Source: Heloderma charlesbogerti (taxonomy: Eukaryota; Chordata; Lepidosauria; Squamata; Helodermatidae). From it: a stretch of DNA of 64,000 nucleotides. The stretch is from positions 62,001-126,000 of the forward strand of contig JANEZZ010003063.1 in the NCBI GenBank assembly GCA_026122225.1. Direction: 5' to 3'. The position numbers and the translations under genes are program-made. The notes under the pieces are model-generated. The model was not told where the DNA came from. It saw only the letters and a program-made list of their open reading frames with translations, and ran no database searches. Shown piece after piece: positions 46,646-58,345 of the stretch (position 1 is its first letter; each line of letters opens with the position of its first letter).

Positions 46646-47126
46646 TCTGTCTCGTAGAAGAATACACACCTGTTTTAGTAATCACCAGTGCCTTCTAGAA
46701 TGTTCTTGGCAACTGAACGCAGTGCAGGCTTAATTCTTCCTGACCATGGTGAGATCGGGCAGCATTTTATCTGCATTAGGTTTTGGTCTTGTTTTAACAG
46801 ACTCACTTCATGTCCTTTCAGAGGGACAAATAGAAATCCATGCATTTCACCATTGCCCTTCTTGTGTCTAAGTGGATTGAGTACTGGATTGGAAAAGGCA
46901 TATCGCCCGCCAAAAAGGCTTCCTTTGGGTTACTCATGTAGGCCAGGTGAAGGCTTGATTTGGTCATAAGCCAGTGTGTTGGAGGTTATAGCAGCCAGTT
47001 AGGGTGTACTTTCTTTGTTTAGGAAATACTTGAGTTGCTGTGTGATTTGAATCACCATGAATCTGATTTCGTTGGTTCAAGCTATCCAGAGCCTGCTAAT
47101 TAACTTCACTGCGATAGCTTTGAATG

Positions 47127-47178
47127 TCTAATAGCTCTCTCTCTCGCTCTCCCCCCTGCCCCTGTTCTTCTTTCCCAG
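47127..47178 (+). promoter_or_regulatory. MAP4: Branch point, polypyrimidine tract and acceptor of MAP4 start exon
   Basis: TCTAATA at 47127-47133 fits a branch-point consensus, with the likely branch A near 47131, about 47 bases before the acceptor. It is followed by an almost pure pyrimidine run of about 42 bases (CTCTCT, then CCCCCC, then TTCTTCTTTCCCAG). This is a strong 3' splice site and supports the exon start. Confidence 0.75.
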
Positions 47179-47184
47179 TGAGCC
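47179..47184 (+). other. MAP4: MAP4 5' UTR end within the start-codon exon
   Basis: Six untranslated bases lie between the 3' splice acceptor (CAG ending at 47178) and the ATG at 47185. So short a leader within this exon means the rest of the 5' UTR must come from one or more upstream exons, probably beyond the left edge and possibly including the candidate at 25414-25462. Confidence 0.8.
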
Positions 47185-47422
47185 ATGGCTGACTTGGACC
47201 ACAATCTCAGCCTAGCAGATGCCCTGACAGAGCCACCACCACAGATTGAGGAGGAAGTGAAACGGGATTTCATTGCCACCCTGGAAGCAGAGAAATTTGA
47301 TGATGTGATTGGAGAAACTGTTGGCAAAACAGACTACGTCCCTCTTCTAGATGATGACGACCCAAAGGCTGGGAACCAGGAAGCAAAAACCAAACCTCAC
47401 GCTGACAGTGTTCCAGTGGAGC
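47185..47422 (+). CDS. MAP4: MAP4 start-codon exon (coding part)
   Basis: Encodes the first 79 residues of microtubule-associated protein 4, a cytosolic protein that binds and stabilises microtubules; this part belongs to the acidic N-terminal projection domain, not the C-terminal tubulin-binding repeats. The translation opens [19 protein letters not shown], continues with [11 protein letters not shown] at residues 26-36 and [13 protein letters not shown] at 43-55, then an acidic DDDD at 56-59; I recognise these as the conserved MAP4 amino terminus. The ATG lies six bases inside the exon, in the context GAGCCATGG (A at +4 of Kozak is G, C at -3 rather than a purine). The exon is closed by a perfect GTAAGT donor at 47423, leaving one base of the next codon (phase 1). 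Compared with the mammalian start as I remember it, residues DHN look like a three-residue insertion. The assignment is firm; the isoform is not known. Confidence 0.95.
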
Positions 47423-49524
47423 GTAAGTCTCGGGTCACAACTGTGAATGCCTGGGGGTGGGCAGAGTGTGGTGTGCTAATGAGCAGAAGAGCTCTGGGGC
47501 CAACAATGCTATGGGGCCAACGTTGCCATGTCACTTAGGAAAACTGGGCAGGAGCTGGGAAGGGCTGTAGCATCCATTGGGGGAGACCTCTCATTTTCAT
47601 CTTGCTTATACCTTCTACTGCTCAGGAAAGCGGGACATGATTGAAACCTCAAGATCTGGGAGTGGCAAGTGAGAGACAGGCAATATTTCTGGAAGGGGTG
47701 GGCAGCAGCCAATAAGAAACTGGGGGCCAGTTAAAGTGGGAGGGTGCGAGGAGAGGAGGGAAGCAGTCTTGTTCGGAATTGTCAGGACACAGGTTTATGT
47801 GCCCAACCCCTGGAGTCTTACAATTGAGTGGGCTGCCCATCTATTCAGTTTAGGTTACCATAGCACCTCAGGATAATCCTGATACTGATGTGGGCAAATC
47901 ACGGGTGTAATGTACAGAACGTTTCCTAGTGGGAAGGCTGAATTATTTGGCAGATCCTGGTTTCTTGGAAAGGTTGTGGAATTTGGGGGTTAAGGTTGGT
48001 TAGAGTCCCCAGAAGGATGCTCACAATATAACATTATCTTCACACGTGTTATGATGCATCACAGCTCTTTGAAAGGAATATAAGCAGCAGCCTCTCCCTC
48101 CCTTCACTGTTAGGGGAGGTAACATTTATTAGCAGTGTGCTTTGCCTCACTAGCTCCTCCCATTTCTCTTCCCCCACTTGGTATCCTCAAAGCTCTGTTT
48201 CCTCTCTCTGCACCTACTGCCTAAATGCTTTGGGCATCTTCCTCTCGCTGCCTGTTGTCTAGACTGTCACTCTTTCCTGTCTGGCTTCCTCTCACCAGTC
48301 AATTCAGGATGCTTTTGCAGAACGTTCTTTTCTCTCCTGTGGCTCAGCATATGTATGCGCATCAACACATGCACCCCACCTCCCTTTAGAACCTTAAACT
48401 GCCTGTCTGTTATGCTTTACATCAGGAGTGGGGAACCTTTGTCTTATGAAGGGTCCATGGGAAAAGTCAGTGGAGTTTGCAGCATTGCAAGATTGCACTG
48501 CCCTTTCTCTCTGCGTCTTGCTTCCACGCGTGCAGCCCCAACACACACGCATGAAGTGGAAGAGGAAGCAATTTCCAGAGGGATGGTCCAGAGAGCAAGA
48601 GTGGGCCCACAGTGTCTGGAGAGCCAAATGACACTGAAGCTGCACGAAATCAGCCGGGGGGTGTGTGTGCACCTGCAGACTGCAGGGTCCCTGTCCCAGC
48701 TGTACATCAGCATTCACCTTCTGGCTTGCTGCCCCTTGTTGCTTTGATCTGCTCCACACAGGTTTATTGACTTTTAACAAAACCTAACAAGATTCATACA
48801 TTCTTTCCCCACTCATTTTCTTTCCCCCTTCCTAATTTCAGTACTATGCAAGTCAATAACAATTCCTTTCCCCTATGTTCTATTTCCAATGTTTGGAACA
48901 GCTTCCCCATTTCTGTTATGCAATAATGCTTGAGGCTGTATTCTGGAGAATATTTATGTAACCGTTCTCTAAAAGTAAACTTACATCTTGTGTCAGGATG
49001 TATAACTTGTCTCTTCTGGTGAGCCTAACTTTCTCTCTCCTAAAAACACACAAATTGCCTACCCTATGGTGAACATGGCTAACGTTAGCTTCCGAAGAAA
49101 AAACAAATTGAGCCTTTGGGGAAGGGGAGCAATGGGGAACCATGAGGGAAACAACTCTGCAGGCTTCTTATCAAAGCTCTTGCTCTGGTCTCTCTGAAGG
49201 AGCTCCAGTGCTCAAGTTGAGAAGATGTTCGCACCCTCTCTCTGCTGGTGTCTGACAGATTTGAATATTCACTTCTGTTTTCAAAATTGCAAGTTTATCG
49301 CTTGAGACACATCTGGGGTGCAGAGTAGAGGGTGAGGCAAAGGGTCATTGAGAGGCTAACCAGTAGTTTAAAGGTTGTGCAAACTTTTGGATTACTTGGG
49401 AACCTTCATCAGGCACAATGCATATTCAGAGCCAGAAAACCAGAACAAAATTCTTGCCTGTCCATTTGGGTTTTAGTCCCTGCTGTTTTTGCAGACATAC
49501 GAGGCAGGCATGGCAACTATGATA

Positions 49525-49735
49525 GTAGCTTTTTATACAGCGCTTAAGAGCTCCTCAAGTACATTTATTTGCAGTCCTTACAACAAACCTGCAAGGTAAG
49601 TCAGTAGTAGCATCCCCATGTTACGTGTTAGGGTGGGGGATAGTGGCCTAAGATAAGATTTGGACTGGGGGCTTCCTGGGTCACAGCTCAGTCTCTTAGC
49701 TGCTGTGCCACAACAGCCCTTGGCCATAAGAGGGA
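49525..49735 (-). mobile_element. MIR-like SINE, antisense (diverged)
   Basis: CTTACAACAAACCTGCAAGG, ATCCCCATGTTACG and CTTAGCTGCTGTGCCACAAC follow the antisense MIR/CORE-SINE order; part of the region may have decayed. Confidence 0.5.
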
Positions 49736-50984
49736 GTTCTTTGTGGTTCTTGGGCTACGTAATTTTGGGAGGTGGGACGGAATCACTGTCTAATATAGAA
49801 CAATGGAATATGCATTAGAGAGAATTATTTGCAGGGGTGAACTGAATTCACATACATTAACCCGTTGAATAGCTGAGTCCAGTCAGTGCATTCCAGATGT
49901 ATCTAGGCCCTGGGATTTCTCTTGCTAGTGCTATCAAGGGAACTCCTTCCCTCCATGTCTGATGAGAGACTAGAGATAAAGGAAAGGGTTCCCCTTTGAG
50001 CGCTAGCAAGGAAAACCTCAGGCAGTGCTGCTGCCATGACAGATATATTGGGGGTGTATGGCGGGCTGCCAGAAATGGCTTAGCAGGCTGCATGCAGCCT
50101 ACAGGCCACACTTTGCACCCAGATCTAGGGTTTGACCTAGTAGTATACAACAGAGGTATAAAATGGGTTATTTTGCATTGTTTCCACCTGCTTGGGAAAT
50201 GAAATTTGATTTTCTTGGGGGTTCGAGGTCTTTGCCTTGCCTTTGTAGTGTGGGAGGCTTGCTACAGTCCTCTGGATTGTTTTGCTACTTGATATGGAAC
50301 ACATTAGTTGATATGCTCTCAAATGAAGAGGTGGTTGATCTGCAGAGAAGTTCAGTGTGGGGGATCCTGGGATAGGGCAGGGGTGGGGTGATTTTCTTCC
50401 AGACCTGTTGGCTAGGACCATGTCTTGTGTGTGTTTCTCTTTCTTATTACTGCTTTTTCCTTTCTTGAGGCAAAATGAGATCAGCTTCTGAGAAGAAAAA
50501 TACTTCCATGGGTGTAACTATTTGGCTACGTTTCGTTGTCTCTGGACTTTGCCTTAACAGGGCACCTATATTTCATCAGACTGATGGGTGCATGGATCTA
50601 TGTGAAAATATCTACTTTATGGACTTAAAATCCATCTAGACACCATGTTGTTTGCTAATAACAAGTCTGTTAGGCGAGAAGGGGCTGCTGCCCCCCTGCG
50701 CCTCAGGGCTAGGACTCCTCCAGTGATACAGGTATCATGTGTTTCTGGGCGAGTCAGATTCTCTATATCGGAGTCCCCAACCTTTGTGGGTCAGTGGGCA
50801 TATTTGGAATTTTGAGAGTGCCGTGGGTGCTCTCACAAAATGGCTGCTATGAGGGTGAGGCTTGCTCACTCACAAAACCACATTGGAGCCCTCAGTGTTT
50901 TATTTCTGAGATAGGTCGTCACCATTCCTGTTGTACTGATGACAGTGATGCAGTGCTGATTTCCAGACCCCATTTTGCAGTTGC

Positions 50985-51175
50985 AAGCTTTCCCTCGTGA
51001 TAATCTTGCAAGATAGGCTGCTCTTCCCATTTTTACAGACAGGGAGCTGTGGGTGACTGGGTGACTTGGCCAAGGCCAGACAGTGAGTCTCTGGAAGAGG
51101 TAATACTTCAACCCAGGAATCCGAAGTCCAGTGCTGCAAAGTCCAGTGCTGCATTTGCTGGACCATACTGGCTTT
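50985..51175 (-). mobile_element. MIR-like SINE, antisense (diverged)
   Basis: CCCATTTTTACAGACAGGGA, TGACTTGGCCAAGGCCAGAC and the tRNA-like end GCTGGACCATACTGGC. A small duplication GTCCAGTGCTGCA occurs twice near 51126-51155. Confidence 0.55.
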
Positions 51176-51388
51176 CGTTCTGTAATAGCCAGATCCTTGA
51201 CTCTGTACTTGTACCACTAGCTGCTACTGCTCTTGCATGGGAAGCTGGAGCCGGGGCTATACCTTGGAATGTAGTCACGGAGCAGTATGGAAGAATGTGG
51301 CAAGTAGAGCCCCATGCATGGGGACCCATGTTCCACCCCTGGCATCTCTAGTTGAAGGATCTCTAGCAGTGGGGCGGGGAAAGACCCC

Positions 51389-51463
51389 CAGCCAGCATGG
51401 CCATTGGGAAGGATGGGATTTGCAGCCCAACACATCTGGAGGGCACTAGGTTGCGGAAGGCTT
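51389..51463. repeat. Palindromic element, family A (right half)
   Basis: AGCCAGCATGGCCATTGGGA, then CAGCCCAACACATCTGGAGG and GGCACTAGGTTGCGGAAGGC; the left arm is absent. Confidence 0.65.
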
Positions 51464-51859
51464 CACCTACACTTCTCCAACCTTTCCTATGGACTGCAGT
51501 GTTGTGATTTGTGCTGGTCTGCTCTTTTATTATCCTGAGTATGGTTTGGAGCCACAAAGCAGAGCGCCTCTTCTGGGGCAGCCAAATATTGGCAACCAGC
51601 TCACACTCATGTGCAGTCATGCCTTTGGCTTTCCTGCAGACAGTCCACATGGGGCTGTAAATATCACCTTATGATCTACCTCTTCCGTCTCTGCTCAAAA
51701 GGGGGTTGTGGCTGACTAAAATCCTTCAGCCAGATTAGGCAAGCTTAGCGAACAGTCTGATGGAGTCCTGCCTGGATCTGTGTGAACCTTATGGATATGG
51801 GGGGCTGGGGCTTCGAGTAGTGCTGTCGAATAAAGCAGAAGTCATCCAGGAATTCATCT

Positions 51860-52112
51860 GAGAGCCAGTGTGGTGTAGTGGTGAGAGTGTTGGACTGGGA
51901 GCCAGGAGATCTGGGTTCTAGTCCCCACTTGGCCATGGAAGCTCACTGGGTGACTTTGGGCCAGTCACAGACTCTCGGCCCAACCTACCTTACATGGTTG
52001 TTGTTGTGAGGATAAAATGGAGAGGAGAAGGATTATGTATGCCTTCTTGGGTTCCATGCAAGAGGAAAAAAGGGCGGGATATAAATGCAATAAATAAATA
52101 AAATAAATTAAA
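51860..52112 (+). mobile_element. MIR-like tRNA-derived SINE, sense
   Basis: GAGAGCCAGTGTGGTGTAGT opens an A-box-like segment and CTGGGTTCTAGTCCC at 51911-51925 fits a B box. The body has GTGACTTTGGGCCAGTCAC and TTGTGAGGATAAAATGG, and the 3' part GGCGGGATATAAATGC ends in AAATAAATAAAATAAATT. The order matches squamate MIR-like/CORE SINE copies. Confidence 0.75.
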
Positions 52113-52732
52113 CAAGCTTTTTGAGCTTTCATGCTTCTGTTCTCCCCCACCCCTCCGTTAACACTTCATTTGGATTGCATCTTTTTCCCATGAGGATCAT
52201 AACAACCAGCAAGTTGATTTTACCAAGTGGCTGAACATCATAATTTGACAAGTTATGGCTAATCCTCTTATTCTGTCCATTACGTAATGCCGAGGGATTG
52301 CTTTGGAAGCAGACAAAGACGTCCATCTCTTCCTAACCTTCCAGCAACTGCTCGCTCTACATGTCTGGTTTAACCCCAGAATGTTTGCTCAGGTTTGTAC
52401 TGCCACAAATTTTGAAAGGCCAGCGAGGGGTTAACACACGTGGCCACTGAAGATGACTGTTTTGAACCCTGCACTGACCAGATAAAGTAAGGCATTTGGC
52501 ATTTATTACTTCGAGATATCCAGCTTCATTAAATGATAAACTGTGCGTGAAGAGAGAGGGAATCTGCGCAGAAGAAATTTCAGATCTTAACACCCCCGCC
52601 CCCCACCCAGCTGGAGTTGCAGGAAGTTTATCCTTTCCCCAAACTCACTTTGTTAGGGTCTAGTTTTATATAAACTCCAGTATTACAAATTTATAAGCTA
52701 ACTTGCTTTGGATGATTAAAGCAATCTGATGC

Positions 52733-52748
52733 CCACCAGAGGGCGCTG
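52733..52748 (+). promoter_or_regulatory. CTCF-like motif, forward
   Basis: CCACCAGAGGGCGCTG matches the vertebrate CTCF core consensus (CCASYAGRKGGCRS) at every position. It lies in the intron between the MAP4 start exon and the exon at 58674. Occupancy cannot be judged from sequence. Confidence 0.55.
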
Positions 52749-53260
52749 ACAGTATTCTCTTGGTGAACATAAATTGCAGCATATCCATGCAAGACATGTC
52801 CACACCCAAGTAGCAAAACAAAACACAGCACAAAAGACTGGAGGAATGAGAACAAATGCCTAAAATCACATTCTCTTTCTTCTCCCCACCCCCTAAGAAT
52901 TTTTGTGCAACCAACATTTGGTTTTCCTACTAGTTTTGGGGGGTGACAGTTTGATTGCAAGAAGCAACCTAATAGTTGGGAAGTATGTTGCCGTGTGCGT
53001 TCAACAAAGTGCTCAAGCCTCATTTTCATGTCTCAAAGTAGGATTTCGAAAAGAATCTAACACTTAAGTTGCATTACTGCATGAGGCAGAAATCACTAAA
53101 GCCTATGTATGAATGAAATTGATCGTGTTCCTTGAAGGGAGAGAGTAGGTCCTCTGAGAGATGTCCATCTTCATAACATGCATCGCAGGAGTCCAGCTGA
53201 GGGCATTCAGTGTGTTTGGTGTGCCACCAAGCGTTGACCACTGCTGTTTTTCCTTTAGAG

Positions 53261-53293
53261 GCTCAGCAGCCAAATATAGAGAAGAAACTACAG
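53261..53293 (+). CDS. MAP4: Candidate 33-nt MAP4 cassette micro-exon
   Basis: A pyrimidine-rich tract (CTGCTGTTTTTCCTTTAG) precedes this piece and a good donor (CAG then GTAATG) follows it. Entered at 53261 it is 33 nt, starts and ends in phase 1, is open, and can sit between the flanking MAP4 exons without changing frame, adding 11 residues. An acceptor two bases upstream (AG at 53257-53258) would give a 35-nt exon that shifts the frame and puts an early stop in the exon at 58674. I do not recognise the residues from other MAP4 proteins, so this may be a lineage-specific cassette, a poison exon or a decoy. Confidence 0.4.
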
Positions 53294-53585
53294 GTAATGC
53301 TATTAAAAGCCAGACGATGGCAAATTAGGTATTAGTCTTTCCTGTTATAAAGAAAGGCATGGATGTCACTTGGAGACTACTTTTTCAGTCTTTATCCAGT
53401 ATATTTTTCTCTCTACCAACAAGAAATATGCTTCACAATTTCCAGTTGTTCTCTGTGTCTTTTGTGTATGACAAATAGTAAATGTCATATTTGTTTTAAA
53501 TGCTTTGAGAGGCTTAAAGCATGCGTCTTTTGATGTCAGTGAAAACCTTTTAGGGTTTTATTTCATTTTAATCCTGTTGACTTAA

Positions 53586-53785
53586 GGGCATAAGATGAGC
53601 CCTGCTGAATCAACCCAAGGTCCACCTACTGGAGCCTCTTGGGACACTTCTGGGCACTCGCAGGCAGGACACAAAGGTGACTGCCCACCCCTCTTTGCCC
53701 CACCCTCCAGGCATCCACTGTTCGCAAATCCTCCCTCTGAAGACAGCCCTATTTATCAGTAGGTGGCATACAGGCCATAACTGTC
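53586..53785 (-). mobile_element. L3/CR1-like LINE 3' end, antisense
   Basis: ATAAGATGAGCCCTGCTGAA then CAACCCAAGGTCCACCTACT is the inverted 3' end of the L3-like family, followed by about 150 bases of 3' region. It sits next to the palindrome at 53790. Confidence 0.6.
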
Positions 53786-53789
53786 CCAT

Positions 53790-53919
53790 TAAGGGCACAA
53801 TCCTGTGCATGTTATAGAAGTCCTTCAACTCCCAGTATCCCCCAGCCAACGTGGCTGACTGGGGAATGCTGGGAGTTGTAGACTGTTTTCTGTCTAAACA
53901 TGCACAGGTTTGCACCCTA
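53790..53919. repeat. Palindromic element, family B
   Basis: AAGGGCACAATCCTGTGCAT pairs with TGCACAGGTTTGCACCCT; the core CAACTCCCAGTATCCCCC pairs with GGGGAATGCTGGGAGTTG. It lies 0.5 kb downstream of the candidate MAP4 micro-exon. Confidence 0.8.
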
Positions 53920-53981
53920 AAAGCCTCATTAACTAGTTTATGATCATTCCCACTGCAATTTCTTCTCTCGCTCTTCTCTGC

Positions 53982-54225
53982 TCTTATTTATTTATTTATT
54001 GCATTTATACCCCGCCTTTCTCCCTCTCGCAAGGAACTAAAGGCGGCTTACATTATCCTCCTCCTCACCATTGTATCCTCACAACAACAACCCTGTGAGG
54101 TAGGTTGGGCTGAGAGTCTGTGACTGGCCCAAAGTCACCCAGTGAGCTTCCATGGCCGAGTGGGGACTAGAACCCGGATCTCCCGGCTCCCAATCCGTCA
54201 CTCTCACCACTACACTACACTTAGT
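53982..54225 (-). mobile_element. MIR-like SINE, antisense
   Basis: Inverse of the copy at 51860: TTATTTATTTATTGCATTTA, CCCCGCCTTTCTCCC, then CTGTGAGGTAGGTTGGGCTG, AGTCACCCAGTGAGCTTCC and the tRNA-like part CTCACCACTACACTACAC. Confidence 0.75.
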
Positions 54226-57179
54226 GACTGCCAGGGCCCCCGTCATGGCTGCTTTTGTAGTAGTGAGATATCGAACACATCCTGCGCATTTACTCGCTGC
54301 TTTAATTCCTGTTACAGTATTTTGAGTTCTGAAAAATATGGGATGGCCTTGTAAAGCAGGCTAGGCAGAGAAGGGATGTATAAGCAGATAGTGTAAAAGC
54401 CCAGGCACCCCCGCCCCCCAGTCCTGGCAGCCTCCGAGAGCCCTATTCTGACAGTTCTCTGGGTTCTGAATCTCTCATGCCATGTCTTTCCTCTACAACC
54501 AGGAAAGTTAAAAATGTTATAGAAAATGAAAGTGGAGCATCTTGGGATTACACATTCTGTGCCAGATTGCATGCTTGTGAATGTGCTAAATATTCAAAGC
54601 CCCTGTCTGTGCCCACATGTCTATCAGTGTGAGCGCCTCGTAAAAGAATTGCCAGAGTTCAAGCTGTCTCAGTAGCTGAGACTCCTGCTCTCAGCACCCC
54701 CACCTGCTAGCTTGCAAGTGTCAGGAGGTGAGGGAAGAAAACTTTGCACATCTGCAGAAGGACCCTCTTTCTCTGTTCATACTAAAAAGGCAGCAAACAA
54801 ATGAGGAATCCAGCAGGTGCAGGAGACGGATTGCTTAATCCAAATTATAAAGATCTTAACCCAACAGGTGTTGAGCACAGGGCTTACCATCAGGAGACAA
54901 GGAAACCCAAACAGCCTCTGAAAGCAGCTACTGACTCCTGTTATGTCAGCTTGCCTGCAGAGTCAGTTTTCCCTAGAAATCATTATTGATTATCAGTTTT
55001 CCTAGTCGTCTGCTGAAGAGACCTGTGCTTTGAACCGATTGGGATTGATATTTTTATTTTTGGGAGTAATACATTGGTACCCTGTACCAGCTGGATTCTT
55101 CTTCAGTTCCTCTCTTGTCCAGCTCATTCCCTGTGTAACGTGTGCTACACCTGCTCCCTCATGTTGAACATGGGTTCTGGGGCTGAGGCATGGCTTGTTT
55201 TGAAGGCCTGGCCAGTGGTTCTTGGACCAGCAGGTTGAGGGGTGCAACCTCATTTTCAAGAAGAGGAAGGGTTTCCTTAGAAGGCCGGCTGTGGCAGCCT
55301 GCATGCAGCGTTCCCTATTTCTCCTGCTGCTTTGGGTGTTTCCTTCTGCAATGGCCATAGATGGAACATGGGGCTGGCTGGACCATCTGTCGAATCCCAC
55401 CTCCCACCCACCCAAGGCCTCCCTCATCACCATGTTTTTATGCATGAAATCATGTGGCTGCACATACGTATCTGAGACATGCCTTTAGGGGAAGCAATTA
55501 GGTGTAATATATTGGCCCCATCCTCCTTGCTCAGGATTATCTGTTTTAGGGCATGCTGTTTTAAGGGTTGTTTATATAAAAACAATCCTTTGATCCTTTA
55601 GCCAGTAAGTAGTATCTAATCATTTGGACCAGGATTACGGACTTCGGGCATCTTGGTTTGTTTTACGTTCTTAAATAGATTTCTAAAGGGGTTATATGAA
55701 TAATTTGGAAGGGTGTGTGTGTGTAGGAAGGGAGGAAGCTAAAGCATTAGAAAGGGGAAAATGTACAGGTAAGTTGTATGCCAGCATTCCAAATTGCAGA
55801 AATAGAAATCAAAACTCTGCTGAAATGTTAGAGCCTTGCGGGTGGGAAGAGTTGCAGGCATCTGTGCTGGGGCACATCTGACATGGACTGCAGTGATGTC
55901 CTAGTTTGTTTCCATTTATCCAGAGCATCTGTTTTGAGAGCTGAACCTTTTTGTGTGGGGAGCCTTGCTACTCTTCACTAGCTTGAGGGGGAGTTTAGCA
56001 GAGAGAAGGGAAGGCCTGTGTCTGTGGGAGATGGAACTGAAAAGCATTCTTAGGTCTGTTCTTTATTTAGCCCTTGTCCATGCAGCAAATTGCTGCTTTT
56101 TGGAGAAAGTAGGGCCTTTTGAGGGTGCTTTCTCAGCTCTGCTTGCAGGTAAGCTGTTTTGATTTATGCATCCTTGCTCCCAGATGCGGATGTGCAGGAA
56201 GGAGCCTCCTCAGCTTTTGGAATAGCTAGATTAAATCTTTTCAGAGTCTATTTTAAAAGTTTGTGTATGTTTGTAGAATAGTTTAATCTTTGAATCTAGC
56301 TATTTTAAACTGGTTATATGGTAGCACGGGACTATTATGTGGTTCCATTTGTGAGCTCATTATGCCACCTTGAAAATTCAGCTACTTTATGTCCCTGGAG
56401 TAGCAGCTTCCTAGTAGTGTTACGGTGGCTAGGGGCTTCCAGAAGGTGACCCAGACTTTTTGCAAAAGTCACTGATGGTGCAACCTGACAACTCTTGACC
56501 TGACTGCTGCATTCCAGAACAGCAGCCCCTTTACATGTCGGTCTTGTGGGGGCACCTTGAGAGCCAGCTGAATAAGGCCACCTCCCAAAGGTGCTTACCA
56601 GAGGAAGATTCAATGAGTCTCTCTTCTTTCACTTTCTTTGGTGAGGTTTGTATGCCTGCCTAGCACTATACCCCCTCTGCTCACCGGCTCAGTAAGCTAG
56701 AGACAAAGTTGTATCAAAGTATGAGGGTTGTGTATGCACTACAATGGCATGTGCTCTATTTTGGACTTGCTACTGCACACTTCTGGGCAGCTTGGCCACC
56801 AATGTGGTGGTGGTAATGAGGTGCTTTATGGCTCAGTTCAAGGTGCCAGTGAAGGCTGGTCTCTGATTTGTTTCAGGATTTGCCCCAATTCGTGTGTGGG
56901 GAGGTGTAGTGGTGGATTTCTGGGGAAATCTCCAAAATGGACATTTGTACTGGCTTTTAGTTTATCTCCAGGTGTAATTCAAAGCGCTGGGTTCATCTTG
57001 CTCTCAGGATATTTAGGGTTTTGTAGGTTATCCAAAAAGCTGCCTTTTTTATGATGGCCCTGTGTGCCTGCTGAGATCCTCTTCTGAGACCCTCTTCTAT
57101 ATATTCCTGCCTTTGTTGGCCTGGTGCTGATATAATGTTTTTGGGCACGAGGCTAGAACTCTTTTAACCACTGTGATTT
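54226..57179. other. MAP4: MAP4 intronic stretch without classified repeats
   Basis: No clear retroelement or gene. It holds a weak 42-nt exon candidate at 55727-55768 with a good GTAAGT donor but a poor acceptor. Confidence 0.4.
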
Positions 57180-58170
57180 AATCAACCATCATTCTGTCTC
57201 AATTTTGCCCTGTTGAAGCGGATTACTGGAGTGTGTGGTGGCCAGCCAACTTCAGCTTTTCTTGGATGAAATTGATAGTATCCCATTCCAGTCTTCTTTT
57301 CAACCAGAGTATGCAACCAAAACTCCCAGGTGACATAGCCCTGTTGTTCCTCCTAGAGATCTCATTGGTTTTTAGTACCATCAACCTTCTGGGCTGCCTG
57401 GCCAGGATCTGCTTTTGAGGTGGGGGCACCGTTTTGTGGTGGCTCCAGATTGTCTTTGAGGGTAAGTTCCAGAAGCTGGTGCTGTGAGGAACGATGCTAT
57501 AGCCTGTGGTACACAAAATCCCACAGTGTTATATCTTCCATGCTTTTTGACATCCACGTGTAACCCCTGGGTGAGGCCATCTGGTGATTTGGAGTTCCAT
57601 CAGTTAATCCTAGGCAATCAGTGTACATTCTGAACCAGTGTTTTGGGAGCCATCTTGGAATAGATGAAAGTTAACAAACTAAAATGTAATTCACATAAAA
57701 GAGAAATACTGTTGTTTGGGGTTTCTGATGAGCTTGGAGGAGACGTTGGACCTATTTTGGATAGGGTTGCCCTCTCTCTGAAGCAACAGATTTGCAGTTT
57801 GGGGGTACTTCTTGATCTGTTGTTGCTTTGGATGTGCAGCTGACAGCAGTAGCCTGGAGTACCCTTTTAATAACTCTGTCTGACTCACCAACTCTGCCTC
57901 CTCATGGAGAAGTCACACCAGGGTGAGGTCATGATCATGGTGCCCAGATTATTTCCTGACATCCCCAGAGAGCTGTGTCTGGTCCATTGCCTGCCTACCT
58001 GCCTTGAATTGTGTACTGAAGACAATTTAATTTCAGTGGGAGTTTTAAATTGATCTCTTTTTTTTACTGCTTCTGTTGTTCTGTATAGTTTCTTAACTTG
58101 TGTTTTTAAATTGTAAGCCACCTTGCGCTTACTTAGAAAGGCAGGATGTTAATTCTAGTTCTCTCATTCT
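57180..58170 (+). mobile_element. Old sense L2-type LINE fragment in the MAP4 intron
   Basis: A strongly decayed copy. Pieces corresponding to the variable region between reverse transcriptase blocks (57240-57500), the CTGAAGCAACAGATTTGCAG stretch matching the L2 LK-Q--SLGVL region (57775-57800), and the 3' end GTAAGCCACCTTGCGC (58112) occur in the expected order. No long frame remains. Confidence 0.65.
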
Positions 58171-58189
58171 AGCCTTTGGTCACAAGTAA

Positions 58190-58345
58190 TCTGGATCTAT
58201 CGATTTCAACTGCTGCTGTTCTGTATCTTCTGGATTTTAGATTTTATTGTGTTAAGCTTCTTTTTATATGTGTATTGTACTGTTTAAATTAATTGCAAAC
58301 TGCCTTGAAAGCCAATTGTGGCACAAAGGTGGAATAGACTTTATA
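58190..58345 (+). mobile_element. LINE 3'-end fragment
   Basis: AT-rich stretch ending in AAACTGCCTTGAAAGCC followed by GTGGAATAGACTTTATAAAATA, the typical terminal motif of L2-like 3' UTRs. It lies just after the older L2 copy and just before the MAP4 exon at 58674. Confidence 0.5.

Noticed and set aside
1..47178. MAP4 promoter or CpG island within the window
   Set aside because: No CpG-dense interval of island size was seen upstream of the start exon; the 2.2-kb patch is too small.
48178..48747. 189-codon plus-strand ORF in the MAP4 intron
   Set aside because: No recognisable family, low-complexity composition and overlapping ORFs on both strands; no splice sites in a consistent phase.
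53259..53293. 35-nt micro-exon as a normal coding exon
   Set aside because: It would be read QAQQPNIEKKLQ and end in phase 0, giving a stop in the next exon, so it cannot be a productive exon with the known neighbours.
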